Shown here: piece after piece, positions 8,562 through 16,325 of the stretch
Layout of the letters: every line of letters begins with the position of its first letter
Position numbering within the stretch: position 1 is the stretch's first letter
Source: an uncultured Chthonomonadales bacterium
GTDB lineage: Bacteria > Armatimonadota > Chthonomonadetes > Chthonomonadales > CAJBBX01
Direction of reading: 5' to 3'
NCBI GenBank assembly: GCA_938005745.1
Contig: CALLMM010000018.1
Span: forward strand, 65,454 to 129,453
Length of the DNA stretch: 64,000 nucleotides
Program-made: the position numbers and the translations under genes
Notes under the pieces: model-generated
Seen by the model: the letters and a program-made list of their open reading frames with translations, nothing else
What the model was told of the DNA's origin: nothing
Database searches by the model: none

Positions 8562-10502
8562 ATGCACTCCGATCCCGCACCGCGCATGGCTTCCGGGCAG
8601 ACCTCTGCGCCGGAGGCGGAGTCCCGGGATCCGCGCGAATCGGGCAGGATACGCCTGCGCGTGCTGGCGTTGACCCTGGCGGCGCAGGCGGCGCTGATCG
8701 CCTGGGTGGCGGACAGCGAGATCGCCCAGAGCGTCTATCTGATCTGCTACTCGCTGATGATGCCGACCGTCGTCTACCTTCTGATCGGGCGGGCGCTGAT
8801 GCGCCGGTTCCGACTGGCGCGCCAGGAGCTTCTGTTCGGCTACATCGTTCTGACCTGCACCCTCCCAATCATGGGGTTTGGCGGGATGCGGTTCCTGATC
8901 ACAGGCATGGGCTATCTGCCCTACTTCTCCGCAACACAGCCGCAGTGGAACGCCTATCTGCCCGCGCTCTCCTCGCTGCCCGTGCTGCACGATCCGGAGG
9001 CGATCCGCGCGCTCTATCGGGGCGGGACGGGCGTCCCCTGGCAGGCGTGGCTGCTGCCGATCGGGTTCTGGAGCCTCTATCTGCTGCTGCTGAGCGGAAT
9101 CTGGATCGGGCTGGCGGCGGTTCTGCACCGCATCTGGATTCATCAGGAGCGGCTCACCTTCCCGATCACGGTACTGCCGATCCAGTTGACCGACCCGCGC
9201 GACGACCTGTTTCACCGCCCGCTCTTCTGGACGGGCGTCGCCGTGCCGGTCGTCCTGCAGAGCCTGCTGGTGCTGCACGACTGGTACCCTTCGGTTCCCG
9301 CGTTTCAGCTGAAGGCGTTCGACATCAAGCCGCTGCTGTTCACCTCTCCTCCCTGGAACGCCCTGCCCGATCTTCAGGTCGGCTTCTATCCGATGGCGAT
9401 CGGGCTTGCCTACTTTGTCCCCAGCAGCGTCAGTTTCAGCTGTATCTTCTTCTGGCTGGCGACGCGGCTCTCCTATCTGGTCGGGACGCTGTTCGGGGTG
9501 GAGTCGGCGGGAACCGGGGCGGCGCGTTTTCCCTTCCGGGAGGAGCAGGCGGCGGGAGCCTGGATCGCCTTTGCCGCGCTGGCGGTCTGGGGGGTGCGCC
9601 TGCGCTGGTCGCATCTGATGCAGACCTCGCCCCCGCGGGATCGGCGCGATCTGCGGCGCCTGGGCGCGCTGGCGGCGCTGTGCATGACGCTCTGTGCCGC
9701 CATGATGACGGCGGTCGGGATCTCGCCGCTGATGGCGCTGGGGACGATCACGCTCTATGTCGCCTATGTGCTGTGCGGGGCGCGGGTGCGCGGCGAGGCG
9801 GGAGGCATCTGGACGTTTGCGCCCCTGAGCTGGACGCCCGCGCGCGTAATGGGCGGACTGCTGGGAACCTACGGTCTGCCGCCCCGCGCGATGGTGGCGG
9901 GCGGGCTGTTCGATCTGGTGCATGTGGATATCCGGGCGCAGACGCTGCCCTACCTGCTGGAGGGTCTGAAGATCGGAGAGACGGCAGGACTGCGCTGGCG
10001 CACGATTCTCTGCTGGTGCGGGGTCGGAACGATCACCGCGCTTATCTTCGCCTGGTGGTTCAGTCTGAGCCAGTTCTATTCGCTCGGCGCGGCGACCGCC
10101 AAGAGCAACGCCTTCGCCATGTGGAAGACGCACGTCGGCATGAACGAGATGCACCGCAGCGCGAGCCAGCGCGCCCCCTTCGATGTTTCGGGGATGACCG
10201 CGCTGCTGTTCGGCGGGGGGTTCACCGTGCTGCTGGCGTGGCTGCGGATGCGGCTGCCCTTCTTCCCGCTGCACCCGGTCGGCTACGTTCTGTGCAACAC
10301 CCTGAGTCTGGCTGCCTTCTTCGTGCCGTTTCTGCTGGCATGGCTGACCAAAGTGCTGGTGCTGCGCTACGGGGGACACGCCCTCTACCGCCGCAGTCTG
10401 GCTTTCTTTGTGGGGCTGATACTGGGGGATATCGGGATTCAGGCGGGATGGGCACTGATCGGGCGGCTGTTTCAGGTTCCGATCTATCAGTTCCTCTCCT
10501 GA
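8562..10502 (+). CDS. Polytopic membrane protein, DUF6785/DUF6784-like
   Basis: The 646-residue protein has a short hydrophilic N-terminus (about 30 residues) and then many hydrophobic helices, including LRVLALTLAAQAALIAWV, YLICYSLMMPTVVYLLI and LLPIGFWSLYLLLLSGIW. Near residue 460 it has PRAMVAGGLFDLVHVDIRAQTLPYL. This layout matches the large uncharacterised DUF6785/DUF6784 membrane proteins I associate with Planctomycetes, Verrucomicrobia and Armatimonadota, often near polysaccharide genes; that association is from memory. It starts four bases after the preceding stop and is last in the three-gene unit. Transport of the lyase product is a plausible inference only. Confidence 0.6.
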   Translation: MHSDPAPRMASGQTSAPEAESRDPRESGRIRLRVLALTLAAQAALIAWVADSEIAQSVYLICYSLMMPTVVYLLIGRALMRRFRLARQELLFGYIVLTCTLPIMGFGGMRFLITGMGYLPYFSATQPQWNAYLPALSSLPVLHDPEAIRALYRGGTGVPWQAWLLPIGFWSLYLLLLSGIWIGLAAVLHRIWIHQERLTFPITVLPIQLTDPRDDLFHRPLFWTGVAVPVVLQSLLVLHDWYPSVPAFQLKAFDIKPLLFTSPPWNALPDLQVGFYPMAIGLAYFVPSSVSFSCIFFWLATRLSYLVGTLFGVESAGTGAARFPFREEQAAGAWIAFAALAVWGVRLRWSHLMQTSPPRDRRDLRRLGALAALCMTLCAAMMTAVGISPLMALGTITLYVAYVLCGARVRGEAGGIWTFAPLSWTPARVMGGLLGTYGLPPRAMVAGGLFDLVHVDIRAQTLPYLLEGLKIGETAGLRWRTILCWCGVGTITALIFAWWFSLSQFYSLGAATAKSNAFAMWKTHVGMNEMHRSASQRAPFDVSGMTALLFGGGFTVLLAWLRMRLPFFPLHPVGYVLCNTLSLAAFFVPFLLAWLTKVLVLRYGGHALYRRSLAFFVGLILGDIGIQAGWALIGRLFQVPIYQFLS

Positions 10503-10511
10503 CAGTAAAAG

Positions 10512-10538
10512 CCCCCGCGCCGTAAGAGGGCGCGGGGG
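10512..10538 (-). terminator. Rho-independent terminator of the lipoprotein gene
   Basis: A 10-bp G/C stem (CCCCCGCGCC with its complement) has a seven-base loop. Read on the minus strand it is followed by CTTTTAC. It lies between two convergent genes and serves mainly the minus-strand lipoprotein; it may also stop the plus-strand operon. Confidence 0.7.
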
Positions 10539-10562
10539 ACGGAAAAGTGCGCGGGGGGCTGT

Positions 10563-11102
10563 TTAGAGAGGACAACCGAAAGGAGGAGGAGGAGGCGCGG
10601 AGTCCGGGAAGAGGAAGACCGATCCCAGGTCCTTATCGCCGGCAGGGATGGAGCCTGTGGACATAATACAGGCAGCCGTATTCGCCTGATTGCGCAGATA
10701 GTAGGCGTAGACGCTGCCGCCATAGCGCGCGGTGTTGGCGGTATATCCGGTTGCGGGCGGGTCTACCTGGAACAGGGCGGTGCCCGCAGGAACGGTGGAA
10801 AACTTGAAGAAACCGTTGGTATCGGTGGTGGTGCTGCTCAGCAGGGTGCCGGTCGCTGATCGGAGGGTGACGGTCGCGCCGGAGATGGTGGTTCCGGTCC
10901 CATCGCGGAAGACTTTGCCGCAGAGCACGGGAGTGGTAGAGCCGCCGGGACTTCCGCATGCGCCGGTGCCGCCGGGAGGCGGAGTACCTCCACCCCCTCC
11001 ACCGCCGCCGCATCCAACGACGACGATCACGGAACAAACTGCCAGTGCTGTCAGCAGGTTCTGCTTCCAGGTGCCGGGGCGAAAAAGTGCCCTTTGAGCC
11101 AT
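10563..11102 (-). CDS. Lipoprotein with carboxypeptidase-regulatory-like (beta-sandwich) domain
   Basis: The 179-residue precursor has a hydrophobic signal ending VVVGC, a good lipobox with Cys near residue 31, and then a run of Gly. The mature part contains CGKVFRDGTGTTISGATVTL, SSTTTDTNGFFKF and VPAGTALFQVDPP, which is the pattern of a CarboxypepD_reg/CNA-B-like repeat. A Pro-rich tail (SAPPPPPF) follows. It probably sits at a membrane surface as a binding or structural module. The ATG at 11102 has AGGAGGAAGG upstream, so the longer reading frame is not used. A G/C hairpin terminator follows. Single-gene transcription is likely; the function is unknown. Confidence 0.75.
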   Translation of the reverse strand: MAQRALFRPGTWKQNLLTALAVCSVIVVVGCGGGGGGGGTPPPGGTGACGSPGGSTTPVLCGKVFRDGTGTTISGATVTLRSATGTLLSSTTTDTNGFFKFSTVPAGTALFQVDPPATGYTANTARYGGSVYAYYLRNQANTAACIMSTGSIPAGDKDLGSVFLFPDSAPPPPPFGCPL

Positions 11103-11295
11103 GAACCTTCCTCCTGAATACGTGAGGCTTTCATGCGGGGGGCGCAGCGCTCTCACAGGGTGGTTATGTAGCGCGAACATTATACAACGCGATACCGAGT
11201 TACGCAAGCGTTTTTTACAGGTTTGTCCGCCGATCCATGCCCGAAAACCCGCCGGATCCCGCGATTTGCTCCGGAATCGGAGCGATCCGGACTGC

Positions 11296-12045
11296 CTACT
11301 CCCGCGGCGCGCCGTCCGTCTGTCCATTGGGATAGCCGCCGTTCCAGTTATAGACCGCGCCGCCGAGCCTGCCGTAGAGGGGGTCATGTCCCTCCGGCGT
11401 ATAGTAGGCGACCTTGACCGAGACCGAGTGCCCGTCTGCCACCGCCACATTCATCCGCCGGTTGTGGGGCGAAGGGTAGACGTTGGGCCACCAGGCGGTA
11501 TCCCAGTACCAGGTCATCGCCCAAGGATAGGAGGGCGGTCCGAAGGGTCCATCTCCCCGATAGAGTCCGGCTTCCGTCAGCAGCACCGTCTGGGCGGGGA
11601 TCTCGACATTGTCAATCGGGAACGGTCCCGGCGCGAAGACCCCGAAGAAGCGCAGATTCAACGCATAGCTGCTGTCGGCGGGATAGCCGTGATAGGGGTT
11701 GGTCGCCTTTTTGAAGGGGTTGACCGGGCAGTCGGTGATCTCCTGATCGGCGATGTAGGGCTGCAGGCAGGCGATCCAGGTGCGCCACTTCCCACCCGGC
11801 TGCGGATACTCCGGCGGGGGAAGGCAGCCGTCGTAATCGAGCGCGTAGAGCAGCAGACCGGTCGCCATCCGCCGCTGATTGGTCAGGCAGCGGGTGCGCG
11901 CCATCTGCGCGCTGCGCCAGCGCAGCGCGGGCGCTGCGGAGATCAGCGCGGAGACCGCCAGCAGGATCGCCAGAAAGATCGCTGCTGAACGCAGGAGAGA
12001 GCGCCGGGGGGGGCGGGACGATTCAGGGCTGCTGTTTTCTTCCAC
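11296..12045 (-). CDS. Type II pseudopilin-like protein with H-X9-DG motif
   Basis: The protein has one membrane helix near the N-terminus (SAAIFLAILLAVSALISAAP). This is followed by CLTNQRRMATGLLLYALDYDG, which resembles the region after the helix in DUF1559/H-X9-DG prepilin-like proteins of Planctomycetes and related groups. Near the C-terminus it has HNRRMNVAVADG, an exact H-X9-DG. No clear prepilin peptidase site is visible, so it is an atypical member. The start is uncertain: a GTG at 12045 limits overlap with the upstream gene to about 20 bases, but an in-frame ATG at 12150 exists and no strong ribosome binding site decides. Surface or secretion-related roles are possible. Confidence 0.6.
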   Translation of the reverse strand: MEENSSPESSRPPRRSLLRSAAIFLAILLAVSALISAAPALRWRSAQMARTRCLTNQRRMATGLLLYALDYDGCLPPPEYPQPGGKWRTWIACLQPYIADQEITDCPVNPFKKATNPYHGYPADSSYALNLRFFGVFAPGPFPIDNVEIPAQTVLLTEAGLYRGDGPFGPPSYPWAMTWYWDTAWWPNVYPSPHNRRMNVAVADGHSVSVKVAYYTPEGHDPLYGRLGGAVYNWNGGYPNGQTDGAPRE

Positions 12046-12328
12046 GATTGGATGCTGTGCGCGAGTCGGCGCGCGGGGCGGTCTTCTGCGACGCTCCGGC
12101 AGCGTTCTTTGTGCGGGAGCCGGACGCGCCGGAACGGGAGCCGGACGCACCGGAACGCGCGGCGGGAGCGGCGGCGCGCTTTTCGGAGCGTGTCCCGGAT
12201 CGGCGCGGAGGCGAGGGCGCGCCGAAAAGGCGCGTCAGAACGGCTCTGCCGGACGCGCCCCGCCCCCACAGCACAAAGGCGATCGAGGCGAGAATGACGG
12301 CGATTGTCAACGCCTGCGCCAGATTCAT
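12023..12328 (-). CDS. Small membrane-anchored basic protein, unknown
   Basis: The 101-residue protein has an N-terminal helix (LAQALTIAVILASIAFVLW) and then a highly basic Ser/Gly/Arg/Ala tail without a recognisable domain. Part of the tail is encoded by two tandem copies of a 21-bp unit (12115-12156), giving GSRSGAS-type repeats. It overlaps the start region of the H-X9-DG gene downstream. Codon use in the tail is strongly GC-driven. It may be a real small membrane protein with a disordered tail; I do not recognise it. Confidence 0.45.
   Translation of the reverse strand: MNLAQALTIAVILASIAFVLWGRGASGRAVLTRLFGAPSPPRRSGTRSEKRAAAPAARSGASGSRSGASGSRTKNAAGASQKTAPRADSRTASNRGRKQQP
12115..12156. repeat. 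Tandem 21-bp repeat, two copies
   Basis: Two adjacent 21-bp units (12115-12135 and 12136-12156) differ by one base. They encode the Gly/Ser/Arg repeats in the basic tail of the small membrane protein on the minus strand. Confidence 0.75.
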
Positions 12329-12437
12329 CGAATATTACGCTGCCTCTGTTTCATCGGTCAGGGCTTTATTCGCCGCAGAGGGAGGCATCTCCTGCCTGTT
12401 CGCAGGGAGCGGCGCGAGGTCGCGGCGCGCCCCTGCC

Positions 12438-13973
12438 TCAGTCCATCGGAACCCACCAGACCCGTCCGTCTCTTCGCAGCAGATCGTCCGCCGCCCCGGG
12501 TCCCCACGTTCCGACGGGATAGGTGTGCGGCGGCTCCGGCGAGGCTTTCCAGCCCTCCAGCACCGGCATCAGAAGCTCCCAGGCGGTCTCCACCTCGTCA
12601 TCGCGGGCAAACAGGGAGGCGTCGCCCAGCATCGCGTTGAGCAGCAGCCGCTCGTAGGCGTCGGGAATGCTCTGCCCGAACTCCTCGCTGTAGGCAAAGC
12701 GCATGGCGACCGGCTCCACGCGGATCGCCGGACCGGGGCGTTTTGCGCTCATCAGGATTTCGACGCCCTCATCCGGCTGTATGCGCAGGGTCAGCCGGTT
12801 GGGCGTCATATCCATACAGGACATGCGCGCAAACAGCACATCCGGCACATCCTTGAGCTGCAGCACCACCTCGGTAACGCGCCGGGACATACGCTTGCCG
12901 GCGCGCACGTAGAACGGCACGCCCGCCCATCGCCAGTTATCTACCCAGAAGCGCAGCGCCGCCGCCGTCTCGGTGCGCGAGTCGGCGGGAACGCCCTCCT
13001 CCTCCAGATAGCCGGGAACCGGCTTCCCGCCGATGGTTCCGGCGGTATACTGCGCGCGCACCGCGCTTCGCGCCACCTCCTCCGGCGTAAAGCGGCGAAT
13101 GGAGCGCAGCGCCTTCACCTTCTCGTCCCGGATCGCGTCGGCGTCCAGCGAGACCGGCGGCTCCATCGCGATCAGGGTCAGGATCTGCAGGGCATGATTC
13201 TGCACGATGTCGCGCAGGATGCCCGCCTCATCGAAGTAGGCTCCGCGCCCTTCGACACCGAGCGTCTCCGCCACCGTGATCTGCACATTGTCCACATACA
13301 GATGGTTCCAGAGCAGTTCAAAGAGGCGGTTGGCGAAGCGCAGCACCAGGATATTCTGCACGGTCTCCTTGCCCAGATAGTGATCTATCCGGTAGATCTG
13401 CTCTTCGGCGAAGAGGGAGCGGAGATGCCGGTTCAACGCCCGCGCCGACTCCAGATCGTAGCCGAACGGCTTCTCGATCACGATTCGCGTCCAGGGACCG
13501 TTCGCCTGCGGGGGACGCGCCAGTCCCGCCTGCCCCAGATGGGTCGCGATCCCGGCAAACTGCTCCGGCGGAGTCGCCAGATAGAAGAGGTGGCTGCCGT
13601 TCAGCCCGTGCTCCCGATCCAGCGCCTCCAGCCGCGTATGCAGATTCCGGTAGCCCTGCGGGTCGTCCAGGGTTGAGCGATGGTAGAAGACGCGGCGGGC
13701 GAACCGCTCCCAGGTCTCGCCATCGGCGGGAAGGGAGGGGGCAAAGACGCGCACGGCTTCCCGCAGGTCTTCCCGGAAGCTCGCATCGTCTCTGTCGCGC
13801 CGTGCAAAGGCGACGATGGCGAAACGCTCCGGCAGAAGCTCCTGCACCGCCAGGCTGTAGAGCGCAGGGATCAGTTTGCGTCGGGTCAGGTCGCCCGTCG
13901 CACCGAACAGCACCAGCGTGCAGGGGTCGGGCGCGACGGGGAGGGACTCATCACACGGTTCAACGGAATTCAT
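12438..13973 (-). CDS. zwf: Glucose-6-phosphate 1-dehydrogenase
   Basis: The enzyme oxidises glucose 6-phosphate to 6-phosphogluconolactone with NADP+, the entry to the oxidative pentose phosphate pathway. The protein of about 511 residues has the nucleotide-binding LVLFGATGDLTRRKL near residue 17, IVIEKPFG near 150 and the active-site RIDHYLGKE near 175. It also has FYVRAGKRM in the C-terminal half and ends near DGRVWWVP, so it is full length. The ATG at 13973 has CAGGA at good spacing; an ATG at 13982 is the alternative. Reading further upstream runs into dispersed repeats and is not credible. It is flanked by the sigma-factor gene and appears to be its own unit. Confidence 0.95.
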   Translation of the reverse strand: MNSVEPCDESLPVAPDPCTLVLFGATGDLTRRKLIPALYSLAVQELLPERFAIVAFARRDRDDASFREDLREAVRVFAPSLPADGETWERFARRVFYHRSTLDDPQGYRNLHTRLEALDREHGLNGSHLFYLATPPEQFAGIATHLGQAGLARPPQANGPWTRIVIEKPFGYDLESARALNRHLRSLFAEEQIYRIDHYLGKETVQNILVLRFANRLFELLWNHLYVDNVQITVAETLGVEGRGAYFDEAGILRDIVQNHALQILTLIAMEPPVSLDADAIRDEKVKALRSIRRFTPEEVARSAVRAQYTAGTIGGKPVPGYLEEEGVPADSRTETAAALRFWVDNWRWAGVPFYVRAGKRMSRRVTEVVLQLKDVPDVLFARMSCMDMTPNRLTLRIQPDEGVEILMSAKRPGPAIRVEPVAMRFAYSEEFGQSIPDAYERLLLNAMLGDASLFARDDEVETAWELLMPVLEGWKASPEPPHTYPVGTWGPGAADDLLRRDGRVWWVPMD

Positions 13974-14022
13974 GGGCGGCATCCTGCTTCCAGAGATCGA
14001 GTATCGGGTGTCGGGCATCGGG

Positions 14023-14077
14023 TTGAGACTGCTTCGGCTTGAGACTGCTTCGGTCACTGCGCTCCCTCGCATGGACA
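14023..14077. repeat. Tandem 16-bp repeat leading into a dispersed-repeat copy
   Basis: The unit TTGAGACTGCTTCGG occurs twice in direct succession (14023 and 14039). The second runs on through a stretch resembling the inverted form of the repeat at 14126-14157. It lies in the zwf/sigma-factor gap. Confidence 0.6.
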
Positions 14078-14125
14078 GATTGGCAGGCTCGACCGTTGCA
14101 GGTACGCGCGACCTGCCCCCAAGCT

Positions 14126-14157
14126 GTCATAGCGAGCGAAGCGAAGCAATTTTCCAC
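14126..14157 (+). repeat. Dispersed intergenic repeat (GTCATnGCGAGCGAAGCG type)
   Basis: This 32-bp stretch matches the copy at 56476-56507 at 30 positions. The sequence contains the nested GCGAGCGAAGCGAAGC motif. It is noncoding and sits between zwf and the sigma-factor terminator. Confidence 0.75.
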
Positions 14158-14212
14158 GTTCCGCTCTATCCTGTTGGCGTCATGCCCCCGATACTCCTGC
14201 CGGAAAAGATGC

Positions 14213-14244
14213 GGGGACGCGGAAAACCGCGTCCCCTTTGTTTT
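14213..14244 (-). terminator. Terminator after the sigma-factor gene
   Basis: A perfect 10-bp stem (GGGGACGCGG/CCGCGTCCCC) has a four-base loop. On the minus strand it lies shortly after the sigma-factor stop and is followed by GCATCTTTTC. On the plus strand it is followed by TTTGTTTT, so it may be bidirectional. Confidence 0.75.
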
Positions 14245-14258
14245 GCAGCCGGACTCTC

Positions 14259-15347
14259 CTATCCGGAGACGGCTTCCCGGAGGCGTCCCGCCGTCTGCGA
14301 GTGGCGCAGCTTCATCAGCGCCTTCGCTTCGATCTGCCGCACCCGCTCGCGGGTGATATGCAGCCGCCGCCCCGTCTCCTCCAGAGTATGCGGCTCCTCC
14401 TCGTTCAAGCCGTAGCGCAGGATCAGCACCTCTTTCTCCCGCGGGGTCAGGGTGTTCAGCGCGCGCTCCAGCTCCTCCCGCACCAGATAGCGGAAGACAT
14501 GATCGGACGGCGAACTCTCCTCTCCGGCGCGCAGGAAGTCTCCGAGCTGCGACTCGCCCTCCTCTCCCACCGGCGACTGCAGCGAGAGCGGCTGCGCCGC
14601 GCTGCGCAGGATCTGCATCAGCCGCTTCTCGGTCATCCCGACCGCCTCCGCCAGCTCCTGGCGGGTCGGCGGGCGGTTCAGCCGCTGATACATCTCCGCG
14701 CGAATCCGCGCGATCCGGCTGATCGCGTCCACCACATGCGCCGGAAGCCGGATCGAACGCGCCTGGTTCGCCAGCGCGCGTGAGATCGCCTGCCGAATCC
14801 AGTGGGTCGCGTAGGTGCTGAAGCGGTAGCCCTTGCGGTAGTTGTACTTCTCCACCGCCCGGATCAGCCCGATCATGCCTTCCTGCATCAGGTCTTCCAG
14901 CGGCAAGCCGCGTCCCAGAAACCGACGCGCCACCGACGCCACCAGACGCACGTTCGCGTTGACCAGCTCCTCGCGGGCGCGCGCATCCCCCTGCTCCACC
15001 CGGCGCGCCAGCCGGATCTCCTGCTGCGGGGTCAGCAGCGGCGTCTTCCCCGTCGAGATCATCCAGGGATCGGGGATCTCATGCGGATCGTTCCTCGCGG
15101 ACAGCATATCCGCCTCCTCGTCCCAGGCAGTATCCTCCCCGGAGGTCTGCAGCGTCTCCGCATCCTGTTCCGCCTCCGGGATCAGCTCCAGCAGGATGCC
15201 GTTGAGACGCTCCACATCCAGTTCCGGGCAGTCGGCATGCATGCAGTGATGCACCTCCTGCGCCAGCTCGGTCGTCGGCGACAGACCGCGCGCGCGCAGG
15301 CGGCAGCACATTCGGACAATCTCATTTCGTGTCGGCATGATGTTCAC
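14259..15347 (-). CDS. rpoD: Sigma-70 family RNA polymerase sigma factor, RpoD/SigA type
   Basis: The 362-residue protein has all core regions. Region 1.2/2 begins at TPLLTPQQEIRLARRVEQGD near residue 103. It continues through ANVRLVASVARRFLGRGL and LMQEGMIGLIRAVEKYNYRKGYRFSTYA, with the region 2.4 segment THWIRQAISRALANQ. Region 3 carries VGEEGESQLGDFL, a mark of primary sigma factors. Region 4 has LTPREKEVLILRYGL and a helix-turn-helix ending RERVRQIEAKALMKLR. There is no long spacer between regions 1.2 and 2. The N-terminal 90 residues are acidic and not recognisable. It may be the housekeeping factor or a close group 2 paralogue. An ATG at 15338 is an alternative start. Confidence 0.9.
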   Translation of the reverse strand: MNIMPTRNEIVRMCCRLRARGLSPTTELAQEVHHCMHADCPELDVERLNGILLELIPEAEQDAETLQTSGEDTAWDEEADMLSARNDPHEIPDPWMISTGKTPLLTPQQEIRLARRVEQGDARAREELVNANVRLVASVARRFLGRGLPLEDLMQEGMIGLIRAVEKYNYRKGYRFSTYATHWIRQAISRALANQARSIRLPAHVVDAISRIARIRAEMYQRLNRPPTRQELAEAVGMTEKRLMQILRSAAQPLSLQSPVGEEGESQLGDFLRAGEESSPSDHVFRYLVREELERALNTLTPREKEVLILRYGLNEEEPHTLEETGRRLHITRERVRQIEAKALMKLRHSQTAGRLREAVSG

Positions 15348-15562
15348 TTTCTCTCACCATCCCAGCCTGCTCCGGAGAACCCGCTGCTCGCCGCGCGGTG
15401 AAAGACCGGCTCTTTCGGCGCAGGGCAATCCTCTTGGAGATACGGGTCTGTAGAATCAGCAGATGTTAATAGAGACGATTGAACGATAAAACGGCGTCGG
15501 GTCATGCGCTCCGGGAACGGAGCGCAATCCTCATCGCGTCGCGGGAAAAGAAGCCGAAGAAT
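15348..15562. other. Noncoding region upstream of the sigma-factor gene
   Basis: This gap presumably holds the sigma-factor promoter, but no convincing -35/-10 pair stands out on the minus strand. A small reading frame here shows no family features and is not called. Confidence 0.4.
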
Positions 15563-15596
15563 CAAAACGGGACAACGCTCAGGCGTCGTCCCGTTC
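15563..15596 (-). terminator. Terminator of the YtxH-like gene
   Basis: A 12-bp stem with one G-U-type mismatch and a four-base loop lies at 15567-15594. On the minus strand it is followed by TTTTGAT. It lies about 65 bases after the stop of the YtxH-like gene. Confidence 0.7.
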
Positions 15597-15658
15597 TTCA
15601 AGAGAGGTTTCTGACAGAGACCGGCTCTGTCTGCGATGTGACGTTCGCCTTTGCGTAT

Positions 15659-15970
15659 CTACGTTGTATCGGCTCCGTTCGGTGTTGCCTCGCTGGCGGT
15701 CGCATCAAGCGACTCTACCGGGGCACTCTCTCCCGGACGGACTCTGGAAGCGACCTTCTCACGGATCTCGGCGGCTCGGTCCGCCACCTGATGCGATAAC
15801 TCGCTCGCCTTGTCTTTGATCGTGGTCGCCTTCTCTGCGATCTGAGCGCGGGTCTCAGTTCCGGCTGCGGGGGCATAGAGTATGGCTACGGTCGCGCCCA
15901 CCGCGACGCCCAGCAGAAAGATCAGCAATGAGTTGCCGATCGAGCCGGCTTGATCCTGTTTTTCCGTCAT
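15659..15970 (-). CDS. YtxH-like small membrane protein
   Basis: The 103-residue protein has one N-terminal membrane helix (NSLLIFLLGVAVGATVAILYAP). This is followed by the short APAAGTETR segment and an amphipathic helix rich in Lys, Ala and Glu, the normal layout of the YtxH/gas-vesicle-GvpP-like family. These proteins are often stress-associated and have no known enzymatic role. It has its own terminator and faces away from the tryptophanase gene, so the two share a divergent promoter region. Confidence 0.75.
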   Translation of the reverse strand: MTEKQDQAGSIGNSLLIFLLGVAVGATVAILYAPAAGTETRAQIAEKATTIKDKASELSHQVADRAAEIREKVASRVRPGESAPVESLDATASEATPNGADTT

Positions 15971-16325
15971 CTTTCTGACCGCTCCTTACTACAGGCTGAG
16001 GCAAAGGAGATTTCTCCTCAACGCTGCTCTATACGTTTACGTTCGGAGGATGCAGAAGGTTTCGCAATCCGCCCCTATTTTTCCGCCCGGCGGCGCGCCC
16101 CTCCGGCAGCCTCGTCTCCAGGGCTGTTTCTCAGCGGCTCCCGCTGGGTTCTCGTCTGTTAGACGCGCAGCCGGAGACCATATTACCGATCCCTTCAGAC
16201 ATTTTTTCACAGACCTGTCGGATTGTCGGCAGGACGCCGGGAAATCTTCCCCCGGAAGAACAAGGAAATCGGCGCGGTCGCCATCAAATAGGAGGGCAGA
16301 GCCGGAGCCAGGAGGAGAGCCGAGC
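15971..16325. promoter_or_regulatory. Divergent intergenic region between the YtxH-like gene and tryptophanase
   Basis: About 355 bp has no supported gene. One possible plus-strand promoter is TTAGAC at 16159-16164 with TATTAC at 16181-16186 and a 16-base spacer, which is weak. Ribosome binding sites (GGAGG types) lie just before the tryptophanase ATG. I saw no tnaC-like leader peptide. Confidence 0.3.

Noticed and set aside
12438..14072. N-terminal extension of zwf through the repeats
   Set aside because: It would translate tandem and dispersed repeats; ATG at 13973 gives the normal enzyme length.
15344..15601. 85-codon minus-strand ORF between the sigma factor and YtxH genes
   Set aside because: No family features or ribosome binding site, and it spans the terminator hairpin at 15567-15594.
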